A DNA stretch of 64,000 nucleotides, taken from positions 58,523 through 122,522 of the forward strand of contig DATAUC010000060.1 of assembly GCA_036268485.1 (NCBI GenBank), written 5' to 3'. The notes under the pieces are model-generated. The model saw only the letters and a list, made by a program, of their open reading frames with translations, ran no database searches and was not told the origin of the DNA. The position numbers and the translations under genes were made by a program. Of this stretch, positions 35,724-44,803 are shown one piece after another. Source of the stretch: Bog-473 sp036268485 (GTDB taxonomy: Bacteria > Actinomycetota > Acidimicrobiia > Acidimicrobiales > RAAP-2). Numbering within the stretch: the first letter of the stretch is position 1; the number at the start of each line of letters is the position of its first letter.

Positions 35724-36491
35724 GTGTCAGTGGTACGACACGACAAGGTGCTCGCAGACTCGGAGCGGGCTGCCTTCACTATGAGAACGCGCTGTGATGT
35801 GTGGTGGACCGACATGTCGGACCACCGGGGTATCCCGATGTATGCCGATCTCACTGCGGAGGAGCTGGCGCAGTCGCGGCGTTTTCGATTTGCCTGCGAT
35901 GCGGATCGCTTCAAGTTTCGCAGGGCGTTCATGCGAATTGTTCTCTCGCAGCAACTGGGCTTACCGGCGGACGAGTTTGAAATGTCTCGAACGTGCCTCC
36001 GTTGTGGGGACCCGACGCACGGCAAGCCGAGGATGGCTGATCCCGCCGGTGGACTGCATTTCTCGGTTTCGCAAACCGGGAATGTGGTGGCGATTGCACT
36101 GTCTACTCACTGTGAGATCGGGCTCGACATCGAAGGCGTCAGCGGGGACGTGGCGCCTCTGACAGAGCAGACAACGCCAGCCCGGCCAATGAGTAGGTCT
36201 GACGAGCGCTCGATGGTGACCGTGTGGACGAGGAAAGAGTCGGTCCTCAAGGCCATCGGAGTCGGGCTAGCCACGAACCTGCAACGGGTGGTTGTCTCCG
36301 CCCCGCATCGACGACCCGCGGTGCGGAGCCTGCCGCCTGAATTCGGACCCCCTGGACAGTTTGCGGTCCGCGCCGTGCATCTCCGCCCCGACATCATCGG
36401 ACACGTAGCTGGCATCGGGCGCGTTCCCCATGTCGTTGTCCATGACGCAGCGCCTTTGCTTTCCGGAAGCGCTCTCTCGGTCTGGGCATAG
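35724..36491 (+). CDS. 4'-phosphopantetheinyl transferase, Sfp type
   Basis: 255 residues. Sfp-family motifs: RRAFMRIVLSQQLG, HGKP at 99-102, GLDIE at 133-137 (Mg-binding Asp/Glu), and W-T-R-K-E with Lys176 downstream. It would transfer phosphopantetheine from CoA to Ser557 of the NRPS-like protein encoded divergently 55 bases away. GTG 35724 gives the full frame; ATG 35781 is an alternative, since homology seems to start near there. It shares the promoter region with the NRPS-like operon. Confidence 0.87.
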   Translation: MSVVRHDKVLADSERAAFTMRTRCDVWWTDMSDHRGIPMYADLTAEELAQSRRFRFACDADRFKFRRAFMRIVLSQQLGLPADEFEMSRTCLRCGDPTHGKPRMADPAGGLHFSVSQTGNVVAIALSTHCEIGLDIEGVSGDVAPLTEQTTPARPMSRSDERSMVTVWTRKESVLKAIGVGLATNLQRVVVSAPHRRPAVRSLPPEFGPPGQFAVRAVHLRPDIIGHVAGIGRVPHVVVHDAAPLLSGSALSVWA

Positions 36492-36651
36492 ACCGCTCTC
36501 CCGGTCTAGGGCAGAGACGAGGAGGCCGAACTAGATGGCGTGCGCTGGGCGGCGATCGACGCAAGCCCCGTTTTGGTGACCTGACCCGGCTCCGTTTGCT
36601 GCCTGGGTTGCCACCCGCTCTCCCCGCCATTACCAAGGTACACCAGGGTGG

Positions 36652-36670
36652 GGGCCTTGATGCAAGCGCA
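36652..36670. promoter_or_regulatory. Candidate rifamycin-associated-element-like inverted repeat
   Basis: GGGCCTTGATGCAAGCGCA: the core CTTG-N3-CAAG is an inverted repeat about 100 bases upstream of the rifamycin phosphotransferase start. Many actinobacterial rifamycin-inactivation genes carry a 19-base inverted repeat with a CTTG-N3-CAAG core (RAE). The flanking GGGG/GCCC arms, as recalled, are only partly kept here, so this is a weak match. Confidence 0.4.
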
Positions 36671-36773
36671 CCTTGTGTGCTGACAATGCACGCCCCGAGT
36701 TGAACCAACCACGTCGGTTAGTTCGACCCGACAGTTGCATTGCATACACCCGAAGGGGTTGGAAGGTGGACGA

Positions 36774-39368
36774 ATGGCCAACGACGTACTGAGCTTCCAG
36801 GAGATCAACCAGTCGCAGGTTGCGCTCGTGGGCGGAAAGGGCGCGCACCTCGGAGAGCTTTCACGCATAGAGGGCATCCGCGTTCCGGCTGGCTTCTGCG
36901 TGACAACCGACGCCTTCCAACGAACGATGGTGGAATCGTCGATGGGCGACCGCCTCATTCGGTTGTCCAGTCTGAGCGCAGACGACAGCGAGACGATCCG
37001 CACGCTCAGCGCCGAGATCCGCCAGATCATCGAAGCGGAGCCCATCCCCGACGATCTTGCGCAGGCGATCACGCTCTCGGTCAAACAGCTCGGAGGACAG
37101 GCGGCCTACGCCATTCGGTCGAGCGCGACGGCAGAGGACCTGCCGACAGCCTCCTTCGCCGGCCAGCAGGACACCTACTTGAACGTCATCGGAACAACGG
37201 CGATCCTCAAGCACATCAGCCGCTGCTGGGCGTCGCTCTTCACCGAGCGAGCGGTGACCTACCGCATCAGGAATGGATTCGACCTGCGGAAAGTGCACAT
37301 GGCCGTGGTGGTGCAGCAGATGGTTTGGCCGAGGGCGGCCGGTGTTGTCTTCACGGCTGACCCGGTTACCTCCAACCGGAAGATCGTCTCGGTGGAGGCC
37401 ACCTTCGGGCTCGGCGAAGTCCTGGTGTCGGGCCGGGTGAACGCGGACACCTACCAAGTGCGCGAAGGGGAGATTGTCTCCAGGGTCATAGGCGTCAAGC
37501 AGCTCGAGGTTCAGGCGGCGCCTGGAGGCGGAACCCAAGAACGGCCAATCGAGCTGGCGCGTCAGGAGCTGCCGGCCCTGACCGACGCCCAGGCGGTGGG
37601 ACTGGCACAGGTGGGCCGCAGGATCGAACATCACTTCGGCGTGCCGCAGGACATCGAATGGTGCCTGGTGGGCGACGCGTTCCAGATCGTCCAGAGCCGG
37701 CCCATCACCACGCTGTTCCCGATCCCCGCAGTGGACGACCAGCAGAACCACGTGTATGTGTCCGTCGGTCATGCGCAGATGATGACCGACGCCATGAAGC
37801 CCCTCGGACTCTCGGTGTGGCAGCTGACCACGCCTCGGCCGATGTTTATTGCCGGCGGCAGGTTGTTCGTCGATGTGGCACCTGACTTGGCGTCGGCCGC
37901 CAAGCGCGCTGGTCTTTTGGCGGTCATGGGGAGAGGCGACCCCCTGGTCGGGGATGCGCTCGAGACCATCGTCGAACGCGACGGCTACATCCCAACCGTT
38001 CCCGATGAAGGTGCAGCTTCTGCTGGGCCGGCGGCAGGCACGCCTCCCGCTCCCATCGAGACCGATCCGGCCGTCGTCAACGAGTTGATCAAACGCAGCG
38101 AGGCCTCCATCGCCGCGTTGAAACATGACATCAGCGCAAAGTCCGGCGCCGCGTTGCTCGACTTCATCCAAGAGGACATCCAGGAGCTGCGGCGGACCTT
38201 GTTCGACCCGCTGAGCCATCAGGTGTTCATGTCGGCCATGGAGGCCACGTGGTGGCTGAACGAGCGCATGGAGACGTGGCTGGGCGAGAAGAACGCCGCC
38301 GACACGCTGACGCAATCCGCTCCCCACAACATCACATCGGAGATGGGGCTCGCGCTCCTGGACGTGGCGGACGCCATCCGTCCCTATCCAGAGGTGGTGG
38401 ACTTTTTGCAGCATGTTGAGGACGAGGATTTTCTGGACGAACTGCCCACGCTCGCGGGCGGACGAGAAGCACGGGATGCCATAGCGGCCTATCTCGAGAT
38501 GTACGGCATGCGCTGTATCGGAGAGATCGACATTACGAAGCCACGCTGGAGCGAGCGCCCCACCGCACTCATACCCATGATCCTGGGCAACATCAAGAAT
38601 TTCGAGCCGAGCGCCGGCACGCGGCGCTTCGAGCAGGGCCGGTGGGAGGCCCGGGAGAAGGAAAAGGAGCTCCTTGAGCGCCTGCGCGCATTGCCCGACG
38701 GCGAGGGCAAAGCCGAGGAGACCAAGCAGAAGATCGACCGTGTCCGGACTTTCATCGGGTACCGGGAGTACCCGAAGTACGGAATGATCAGCCGCTACTT
38801 CGTGTACAAGCGGGCCCTGCTGGAAGAAGCAGGGCGCCTCGTCCAGACCGAGGTGCTTCGGGACACAGAGGACATCTTCTTCCTCACGTTCCAGGAGCTC
38901 CATGAGGTGGCGCGCACGAATCAGGCCGATGATCGGCTCATCGCTCAGCGCAAGGACGCCTTCTCGTTATATGAGGCGCTGACGCCCCCTCGGGTCTTCA
39001 CCTCAGATGGTGAAGTTGTCAGAGGCTCGTACCGACGCGATGTGCCCGTTGGTGCACTGGTCGGTCTACCCGTGTCGGCCGGGACCGTCGAGGGGAGGGC
39101 CCGCATCATCCTCGATATGGCAGAAGCCGATCTCGAGCCGGGCGACATCCTGGTCACGGCCTACACGGACCCCAGCTGGTCGCCCCTGTTCGTGGCCATT
39201 GCGGGCCTGGTGACCGAGGTCGGTGGCCAGATGACTCATGGGGCGGTAATTGCCCGGGAGTATGGCCTGCCCGCCGTGGTGGGCGTCGAGCAGGCCACCC
39301 GGCTCATCCGGGACGGACAGCGGATCCGCGTGCATGGGACGGACGGCTACGTCGAGATCTTGATGTGA
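36774..39368 (+). CDS. rph: Rifamycin phosphotransferase (RPH family)
   Basis: 864 residues from ATG 36774, close to the family's length. It has the N-terminal ATP-grasp domain (LVGGKGAHLGELSRI, VPAGFCVTTDAF, then AYAIRSSATAEDLPTASFAG), a central drug-binding region (~325-750), and the C-terminal swivelling phospho-His domain TEVGGQMTHGAVIAREYGLP with His822. RPH transfers the beta-phosphate of ATP to a hydroxyl of rifamycins, inactivating them. PEP synthase is the nearest relative, but the family-typical N-terminus and missing PEP/pyruvate-domain barrel favour RPH. Stands alone; a possible RAE-like element lies upstream. Confidence 0.88.
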   Translation: MANDVLSFQEINQSQVALVGGKGAHLGELSRIEGIRVPAGFCVTTDAFQRTMVESSMGDRLIRLSSLSADDSETIRTLSAEIRQIIEAEPIPDDLAQAITLSVKQLGGQAAYAIRSSATAEDLPTASFAGQQDTYLNVIGTTAILKHISRCWASLFTERAVTYRIRNGFDLRKVHMAVVVQQMVWPRAAGVVFTADPVTSNRKIVSVEATFGLGEVLVSGRVNADTYQVREGEIVSRVIGVKQLEVQAAPGGGTQERPIELARQELPALTDAQAVGLAQVGRRIEHHFGVPQDIEWCLVGDAFQIVQSRPITTLFPIPAVDDQQNHVYVSVGHAQMMTDAMKPLGLSVWQLTTPRPMFIAGGRLFVDVAPDLASAAKRAGLLAVMGRGDPLVGDALETIVERDGYIPTVPDEGAASAGPAAGTPPAPIETDPAVVNELIKRSEASIAALKHDISAKSGAALLDFIQEDIQELRRTLFDPLSHQVFMSAMEATWWLNERMETWLGEKNAADTLTQSAPHNITSEMGLALLDVADAIRPYPEVVDFLQHVEDEDFLDELPTLAGGREARDAIAAYLEMYGMRCIGEIDITKPRWSERPTALIPMILGNIKNFEPSAGTRRFEQGRWEAREKEKELLERLRALPDGEGKAEETKQKIDRVRTFIGYREYPKYGMISRYFVYKRALLEEAGRLVQTEVLRDTEDIFFLTFQELHEVARTNQADDRLIAQRKDAFSLYEALTPPRVFTSDGEVVRGSYRRDVPVGALVGLPVSAGTVEGRARIILDMAEADLEPGDILVTAYTDPSWSPLFVAIAGLVTEVGGQMTHGAVIAREYGLPAVVGVEQATRLIRDGQRIRVHGTDGYVEILM

Positions 39369-39746
39369 GTCAGCCCGGGGAGGGAGGCGGTTTTGACTCC
39401 GGGTCAATCCAGCGCTCGCGACGTCAGGCGGACCGTTGCGCCTTGAATGCGACGTCCTTGCCCAAAGCATCTCCTTGAAACCTGCGTTGCGACGCCCTGG
39501 CGCGCCAGCGATTTCTAGAGGAGCCCCGCGTCAGAGGAATGCCGGGAGCGGAACGGGGGTACGGAACCGGCAGTTGCTAGCCCAGACGACCCCTGGATTG
39601 GAGGCCCATGCGCACACCTGGAACATCGAGTCGAGCAGAAGTTCGCTTGCGAAGGTTCGTTGGCCCTTTTCGCCAATTTCTGAACCGGGATCCGTCGAAC
39701 CCCGAGCGGCCTCAGGCCTGGGCCCCGAAAGGCTAGGGGCCGGACA
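39369..39746. other. Intergenic region with start-proximal hairpin
   Basis: 378 bases between rph and the glycosyltransferase; no gene seen. Just before the next start, GGCCCC (39721-39726) and GGGGCC (39736-39741) can form a six-base stem that would bury the only G-rich stretch able to act as a ribosome site for the ATG at 39747. The rest shows no repeat or RNA I recognise. Confidence 0.45.
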
Positions 39747-41981
39747 ATGCTCTTTGCCTCTTTTGTCGTCTGCGCAGTTTCACTGGGACTCTCAACCGCG
39801 CTTCTCGCAGCGTTCGGTCGCCATATTTCCCTGTCGTCACGCATTGTGGCCGCGTTGCTGGCCGCGGTCGTCTACTTCGCAGCTGGTTGGATTGCCTCCG
39901 AGGTTTGGGCCGTACCGTCCAGACCGGTAGAAGGCGCCGAAGTGTTCTGTTTTGCCGTGACCTTAATCGTCATTTGTTTGCGCCCGGTTTGGAATCCCGT
40001 TGGACAGCTGTTCTGGGGCAACTTCATATCAGCGGCGTTGGCCTATCTGGTCTTCGCGCTCGACGTCACCGTCGCCGGTCACCTCTCGGCCATAGCTGTT
40101 GTCGCCTCCGCACTTCTCTTTGTTCCCGAATTAGTCGCCCTCACACTCGCCTCCTCCTTCGCCTTTGAAACTTGCGACGTCCTATGCCGGGTGCGGCACT
40201 CCCGTACATTTCCAACTCCTGACGCTCTGTTTCAACCCAAGGTGGCGTTGCATATCGCGGCATACAACGAACCACCGGACATGTTGATCGAGACCATCAA
40301 ACAGGCGGAGGCACTCGACTACCCAAACTTCGAGATAGTGGTGATCGACAACAACACTGATGATCCAGCGGTCTGGAAGCCAGTAGAACGCTATTGCGCA
40401 GATCGGCCCTTGGTCTCGTTCGTGCACGTGAACCCATGGCCCGGATACAAGTCCGGGGCACTCAATCTCGCCCTTCGCGAATATACGAGCCCAGATGTGG
40501 AAATTATCGGCGTGATCGACTCGGACTATCTAGTCGATCCAAGCTGGCTGCGGGAAACTGTTGGGTACTTTGCCGACAGCAACTTGGCATTCGTCCAGAC
40601 GCCACAGGACTACCGTGACTTCGAGGGCAGCACGTATTTGACTGCTTGTTACGACGCTTATCGGTACTTCTTCGCCACCGCAATGCCATCGCGCAACGAG
40701 AGGAATTCCATCATTTTTGCCGGGACCATGGGTCTCTTGCGTCGGAATCTCCTTGGCTCCATTGATGGGTGGGACGAATGGTGTATCACCGAGGATGCCG
40801 ATACCTCACTCCGTCTACTCCGGGCGGGCTACTCGGGTCTTTTTGTCGGCAAGAGTTTCGGGCGCGGCATCATGCCGTTGACATTCTCCTCGCTCAAGAG
40901 CCAACGATTCCGCTGGTGCTTTGGCGGAATGCAAATACTACGGCAGCACTGGAAATCGCTCATGCCCTGGGACCGCTCGCCTGAGAATCACCTTTCGTTG
41001 GCCCAACGACTCGACTATCTAATCGGGGGAGTGCAGTGGCTAAACGATCTTGTCTACTTGTGCTTCACCGTCGTGCTTCTCATGATCTCCGGCCTCCTCC
41101 TCACCGGCGAAAGCGTGGCTATCAGACCGCTCATAGGGCCGACGGTTTTGCTTCCTGCGGCGCTCCTCGCTTCAGGACTGTTGCGGGCCATCTGGGCGCT
41201 GCGCCAACGTACCCACGTGACCTACCGACGGGCTTTGCTCGCATTCGTGAATTGGCTGTCACTTTCATGGACCGTCGCCTTGGCTTGTATACAGGGATTG
41301 CTTCGCGGCGAAGGTGTGTTTCTTCGGACGCCTAAGTCGGAGTCCCACGACAAGCTATGGGCGGCCCTCCTCGCTGCTCGAGCGGAGACAGCGATCTTCC
41401 TTCTGCTCTGGGGCTGCGCAGTCGCGCTAGCCGTGATCGCTCATCCAACTCCGCTACTGGTTGGCCTTCTGGTCTGGCAGGGTTTGGTATACGGGGCCGC
41501 TCCACTTACGTCTTGGCTGGCCCAGCGGACAACACTCTCCCCAGCGCTCGAGCGCCGCCGTCAGAGCGAATACAGGCGCGAGCGTCTGGTCGCCATGATC
41601 GGACCCGCCGCCATCGGAACAGCAGTTCTGAGTGCCATCGGTGCCGCCGCCGCCGTGGTAATCCTTGCCCTCGGGGCCACTCATCCCGGACATCCGTCCA
41701 ATCCATTCAGTGTCGTTCAACGCTCAGGCAGTTCGGGTCCGTGGGGCGTGGTGCCGGTATCCAACCACGTCAGCACGTCCACCACCACCACATCAACGAC
41801 TACTACATCATCCACTACATCAACCACAACGACCGGCACTCCAAGTTCGACGACGACATCGCCGACAAGCGGGACTACAACTACTGCTACGACGGACGGA
41901 TCAGGGTCGACTACGACAGCTCCGGTGACCACCACGACCTCGCCTAGTGCCACGACCACTACGACCATTCCTGCCGGGTAG
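39747..41981 (+). CDS. Cellulose-synthase-like GT2 glycosyltransferase with Thr-rich tail
   Basis: 744 residues. Four or so N-terminal membrane helices (1-140) precede a GT2 catalytic domain: VALHIAAYNEPPDML, the D-x-D in VIDSD at 258-260, the TED motif at 348-350 and Q-R-F-R-W at 386-390. This is the D,D,D,QxxRW set of processive cellulose/hyaluronan-type synthases. Further helices follow to ~665. The last ~70 residues are almost only Thr/Ser with some Pro/Gly, a likely extracytoplasmic, possibly glycosylated stalk. No PilZ domain seen. It probably makes or exports a cell-surface polysaccharide. A DUF6458 gene and a pseudokinase with a similar tail follow. Confidence 0.87.
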   Translation: MLFASFVVCAVSLGLSTALLAAFGRHISLSSRIVAALLAAVVYFAAGWIASEVWAVPSRPVEGAEVFCFAVTLIVICLRPVWNPVGQLFWGNFISAALAYLVFALDVTVAGHLSAIAVVASALLFVPELVALTLASSFAFETCDVLCRVRHSRTFPTPDALFQPKVALHIAAYNEPPDMLIETIKQAEALDYPNFEIVVIDNNTDDPAVWKPVERYCADRPLVSFVHVNPWPGYKSGALNLALREYTSPDVEIIGVIDSDYLVDPSWLRETVGYFADSNLAFVQTPQDYRDFEGSTYLTACYDAYRYFFATAMPSRNERNSIIFAGTMGLLRRNLLGSIDGWDEWCITEDADTSLRLLRAGYSGLFVGKSFGRGIMPLTFSSLKSQRFRWCFGGMQILRQHWKSLMPWDRSPENHLSLAQRLDYLIGGVQWLNDLVYLCFTVVLLMISGLLLTGESVAIRPLIGPTVLLPAALLASGLLRAIWALRQRTHVTYRRALLAFVNWLSLSWTVALACIQGLLRGEGVFLRTPKSESHDKLWAALLAARAETAIFLLLWGCAVALAVIAHPTPLLVGLLVWQGLVYGAAPLTSWLAQRTTLSPALERRRQSEYRRERLVAMIGPAAIGTAVLSAIGAAAAVVILALGATHPGHPSNPFSVVQRSGSSGPWGVVPVSNHVSTSTTTTSTTTTSSTTSTTTTGTPSSTTTSPTSGTTTTATTDGSGSTTTAPVTTTTSPSATTTTTIPAG

Positions 41982-42103
41982 CAGACTCGAGGGCCTCTCG
42001 GATGGCCCGCTGCACCCGGAGGAATTCAACACGCACGTTTCGGCATTCAGTGGCGGGGAATACAGCAATCGGGTTGACCGTCAGCCCAGAGGAGGAAATC
42101 CAA

Positions 42104-42367
42104 ATGGGGATTGGTTCCAGCATTGTCGTCTTCGCTGTCGGCGCGGTACTTCGGTTCGCTGTTACCGTCAGTTCGACACACTTCAACGTGAACACAATCG
42201 GCGTGATCCTGATGATCGTTGGGGCAGTCGGATTCGTGGTTTCGTTGATCTTCTGGAGTTCGTGGGGTGGATTTAATGGCGGGTCCCGCCGTTCCCGCGA
42301 TACGACGGTTATTCGAGGAGATGGTCTCGGTGGCTCCGTTGCGACCCATGACCGAGAAATCATTTGA
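42104..42367 (+). CDS. Small membrane protein, DUF6458-like
   Basis: 87 residues from ATG 42104, preceded by AGAGGAGGAAA. Starts MGIGSSIVVFAVGAVLRFAV, followed by a second helix VGVILMIVGAVGFVVSLIFW (approximate boundaries) and a charged Arg/Asp tail: a two-helix hairpin with the pattern of actinobacterial DUF6458 proteins. Function unknown. Lies between two genes whose products have Thr-rich tails. Confidence 0.8.
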   Translation: MGIGSSIVVFAVGAVLRFAVTVSSTHFNVNTIGVILMIVGAVGFVVSLIFWSSWGGFNGGSRRSRDTTVIRGDGLGGSVATHDREII

Positions 42368-42419
42368 GCGCCACTCCTCAGTCTGTCAAAAGCTCGAAAC
42401 CCCGGACTGCATAGCTGCA

Positions 42420-43652
42420 ATGACTGGAGAAGCGGCCGCTGAAGGCTCGGTCTCGGGAGAGCGCCGGTATCGGACCGGCGCGAGGTTGGCCCACGATGGC
42501 CCGTTGCACGTCGTAGCTGCCTACGATCAATTGCTTCATCGGAACGTAGCAATGGTCTATTGCGAAGGGACCCGAGCTGAACGGTCCGCCTTTTCCCAGC
42601 AGAGCCGATTATTTGCCCGTATCAATTCGAAATTCACTGTCGACGTGTATGACAGCGGCACACTGAGTGATCGTCCGTATGTCATTTTCGAACGACCGAA
42701 GTACTTGCTCTCAGATGCCATGGAGGGCAAGTACGGAAAGTTCACCACAGCGAACCTTTTTGAACTTAGCCTCGAGATCCAAGAGGCAGTTGCGAGCCTT
42801 TGGGCGGCGGAGGTGGAGTTCGGGGTGATACGGGCTGAACTCGTCGGGGTCACTGAGGATGGCCACGTGAAACTGAGCCCCTGGCCACTTCGACCTTCTC
42901 GTGCCAACGAGGCGCCGGTGGCTCTGGCAGAAAGCTCCCCGAGCGGCGACACCCAGTTGGGTGCACTCGTCGCTTCCGCTGGGAGACCCGGCGGGGATTC
43001 GGGGTCGCTCAAGCGCATGGTCGACCGACCCCGAGGGCCGACCGATCGGGCGCCGTCGCTGGCCGGCCCAGCGAGCGATTTCCCATTTGGGGAGCGATCC
43101 AGGGAACAGCCAACTGATCCAGGCTTGATCACCGCTCAAGTGTCGGTGGATCCGAATGTCTCGCGGCGGTCGGTGGGGGTCTCCCATAGGGCAAAGAAGC
43201 GATCAGCACGGGCGACCTTTCTCGTGGCGGCGGCCATCCTTGTCATCGCTGTTGGCATGGTGGGTGCTGCTCTCAGTTCCCTCTTGGGTCAGGCCGGCGT
43301 GGCGGGGGTGAAAGACAGAGGCCCTGCGGCCGCAGCAGTGACATCGAAGCGCACGACCTCGACCGTCGGGCCGACCAAGGCAACCTCCGAGGCTCGCATT
43401 TCCCCGGTGTCGGCGCCCAACAAGGCTGACGGAGCGGAACCCAGTGCGGCCTCGCCGCCCGCAGCCGTGGTCGCTTCTGTCGGCCCGGCTCCTACTACGA
43501 GTACGACCCTGGCGTCTGAAGGGACCACGACCACAACCACAACAACCCCGCCCCCGGCACTCACCACGACGACCACCACCCCCACAGCGACCGCCGTTGA
43601 AGACCCCACCACCACGACGGCAACGGTTGCGGCGCCTCCAGCGACCCCGTAG
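42420..43652 (+). CDS. Degenerate protein-kinase-like membrane protein with Thr/Pro tail
   Basis: About 410 residues. The N-terminal region (RYRTGARLAHDGPLHVVAAYDQLLHRNVAMV) follows the layout of a Pkn-type kinase N-lobe. However, the Gly-rich loop is lost, the VAVK lysine is replaced in VAMVYCEG, and no HRD or DFG motif follows, so it is at best a pseudokinase. A single transmembrane helix (RATFLVAAAILVIAVGMVG) leads to a ~110-residue extracytoplasmic tail dominated by Thr, Pro and Ala. The start is uncertain; earlier in-frame ATGs at 42348 and 42321 overlap the upstream gene. Confidence 0.65.
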   Translation: MTGEAAAEGSVSGERRYRTGARLAHDGPLHVVAAYDQLLHRNVAMVYCEGTRAERSAFSQQSRLFARINSKFTVDVYDSGTLSDRPYVIFERPKYLLSDAMEGKYGKFTTANLFELSLEIQEAVASLWAAEVEFGVIRAELVGVTEDGHVKLSPWPLRPSRANEAPVALAESSPSGDTQLGALVASAGRPGGDSGSLKRMVDRPRGPTDRAPSLAGPASDFPFGERSREQPTDPGLITAQVSVDPNVSRRSVGVSHRAKKRSARATFLVAAAILVIAVGMVGAALSSLLGQAGVAGVKDRGPAAAAVTSKRTTSTVGPTKATSEARISPVSAPNKADGAEPSAASPPAAVVASVGPAPTTSTTLASEGTTTTTTTTPPPALTTTTTTPTATAVEDPTTTTATVAAPPATP

Positions 43653-43691
43653 CAGCAGCTAACTCCTGTCGACTGGGCTACGTGCCCACAT

Positions 43692-43728
43692 TTGGCGCCC
43701 CCGGCAGGAGCCGACGGAGTCCTCCGCA
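43692..43728. repeat. Direct repeat, left copy
   Basis: 37-base element beginning TTGGCGCCCCCGGCAGGAGC and ending AGTCCTCCGCA. A second copy stands at 54345-54381 in the same orientation, 34 of 37 bases identical, with weaker homology over a further ~35 bases (shared GATTGAAGC and GCTTGA). The two copies bracket 10.65 kb. Could be attachment-site remnants or copies of a small mobile sequence. Confidence 0.75.
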
Positions 43729-43848
43729 GGTAGTGAGATTGAAGCCAGAGCTTGAACTGCGCTGACCAGCAGGTTCCCAGAGCGTGAAGATTTCAGGTTC
43801 GACTCGCCCGCCTCCGAGTCGGTCTTGCGTCGACGTTCAGCAGGAGCC

Positions 43849-44529
43849 CACTTTCAGGAGATCTGCGCGATTATGGCTACCTACGACGTCGCTTTCTCGC
43901 TCGGTGACGCGCTGCGACCCGGTGCGAGCCGACGCCAACGATCAAACCCAGTTTGCCGAGCTCGACACCCTCGGGAACTGACTGAGGTGGCCTGGCAACA
44001 CGACGTCCGGGTCATGATCGAAGGACCCGGTCATGTTCCGCTCGACAAGGTGGCAGAAACGTGGCGCGACAACAGGCGGTCTGCCATCAGGCGCCCTTCT
44101 ATACTCTCGGCCCTCTTGCCGTTGACATGGCTCCGGGGTACGACCACATCACTTCGGCCATCGGTGCAGCGGTGATCGGGATGGCTGGCACTGCCATGCT
44201 CTGCTACGTGACTCCAAAAGAGCATCTGGGCCTACCAAATCTCGATGATGTCAAGAAGGGCATCATCGCCTACAAGATCGCTGCGCACGCCGCCGATCTG
44301 GCCAAGGGCCATCCCGGCGCTCGGGCCTGGGACGACGCGCTCTCCAAGGCTCGATTGAGTTCCGCTGGAAAGACCAGTTCAATCTGGCCATCGATCCGGA
44401 CACGGCAAGGAGTACCACGACGAGTCGCTGCCGGCCGAACCGGCTAAGTCCGCCCACTTCTGTTCCATGTGTGGTCCGAAATTCTGTTCCATGCGCATCA
44501 GCCACGACATCCAAAACGCTTGCCGATAG
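43849..44529 (+). pseudogene. thiC: Decayed 3' part of thiC (phosphomethylpyrimidine synthase)
   Basis: ThiC sequence in broken order of frames. HFQEICAIMATYDVAFSLGD is followed by a shift to QTQFAELDTLG, a return to VMIEGPGHVPLDKV, a shift to APFYTLGPLAVDMAPGYDHI with AMLCYVTPKEHLGLP and KIAAHAADLAKGHPGA, and a last shift to KDQFNLAIDPDTA and the Cys-rich FCSMCGPKFCSM (4Fe-4S ligands). It then stops at 44529. The N-terminal half of ThiC is absent. Several frame changes make it non-functional; thiamine synthesis, if present, relies on another copy. Confidence 0.9.
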
Positions 44530-44803
44530 CCAAGGAGGCCCAAAAAGCGATGCGCACGGAGTCGATCCTGGCCCTGCCCCCGTCACGGTGAGAACGTCAA
44601 CAGTGATGCGCTCGTTGATCGCGGTGATGCTCAAGTTGACGGATGTGCCCTGACCTCAGCCGCTTGGCGGGTGATCGTCAAGACCAGGCGCCCAGCGTGT
44701 TGAAGTACGGTCACGTTGGCTACATGAGGCAGACGATATCGAATGATCAGGTGTCTTTGGTCGCGAGCCAGCAATTCACGGAGTGCTCACGATGCAAGCA
44801 ACG

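Noticed and set aside
36861..38903. 680-codon minus-strand open frame opposite rph
   Set aside because: Antisense shadow; composition is codon-position mirror of a real gene and no motif is present.
41760..41980. Thr-codon tract as a possible tandem repeat/CRISPR-like array
   Set aside because: Irregular ACN codon run coding for a Thr-rich tail; no spacer-repeat structure.
43692..43770. Possible tRNA 3' end (minus strand GGGGGCGCCA) at both direct repeats
   Set aside because: No normal T-arm, anticodon arm or 5' acceptor strand can be drawn in either copy.
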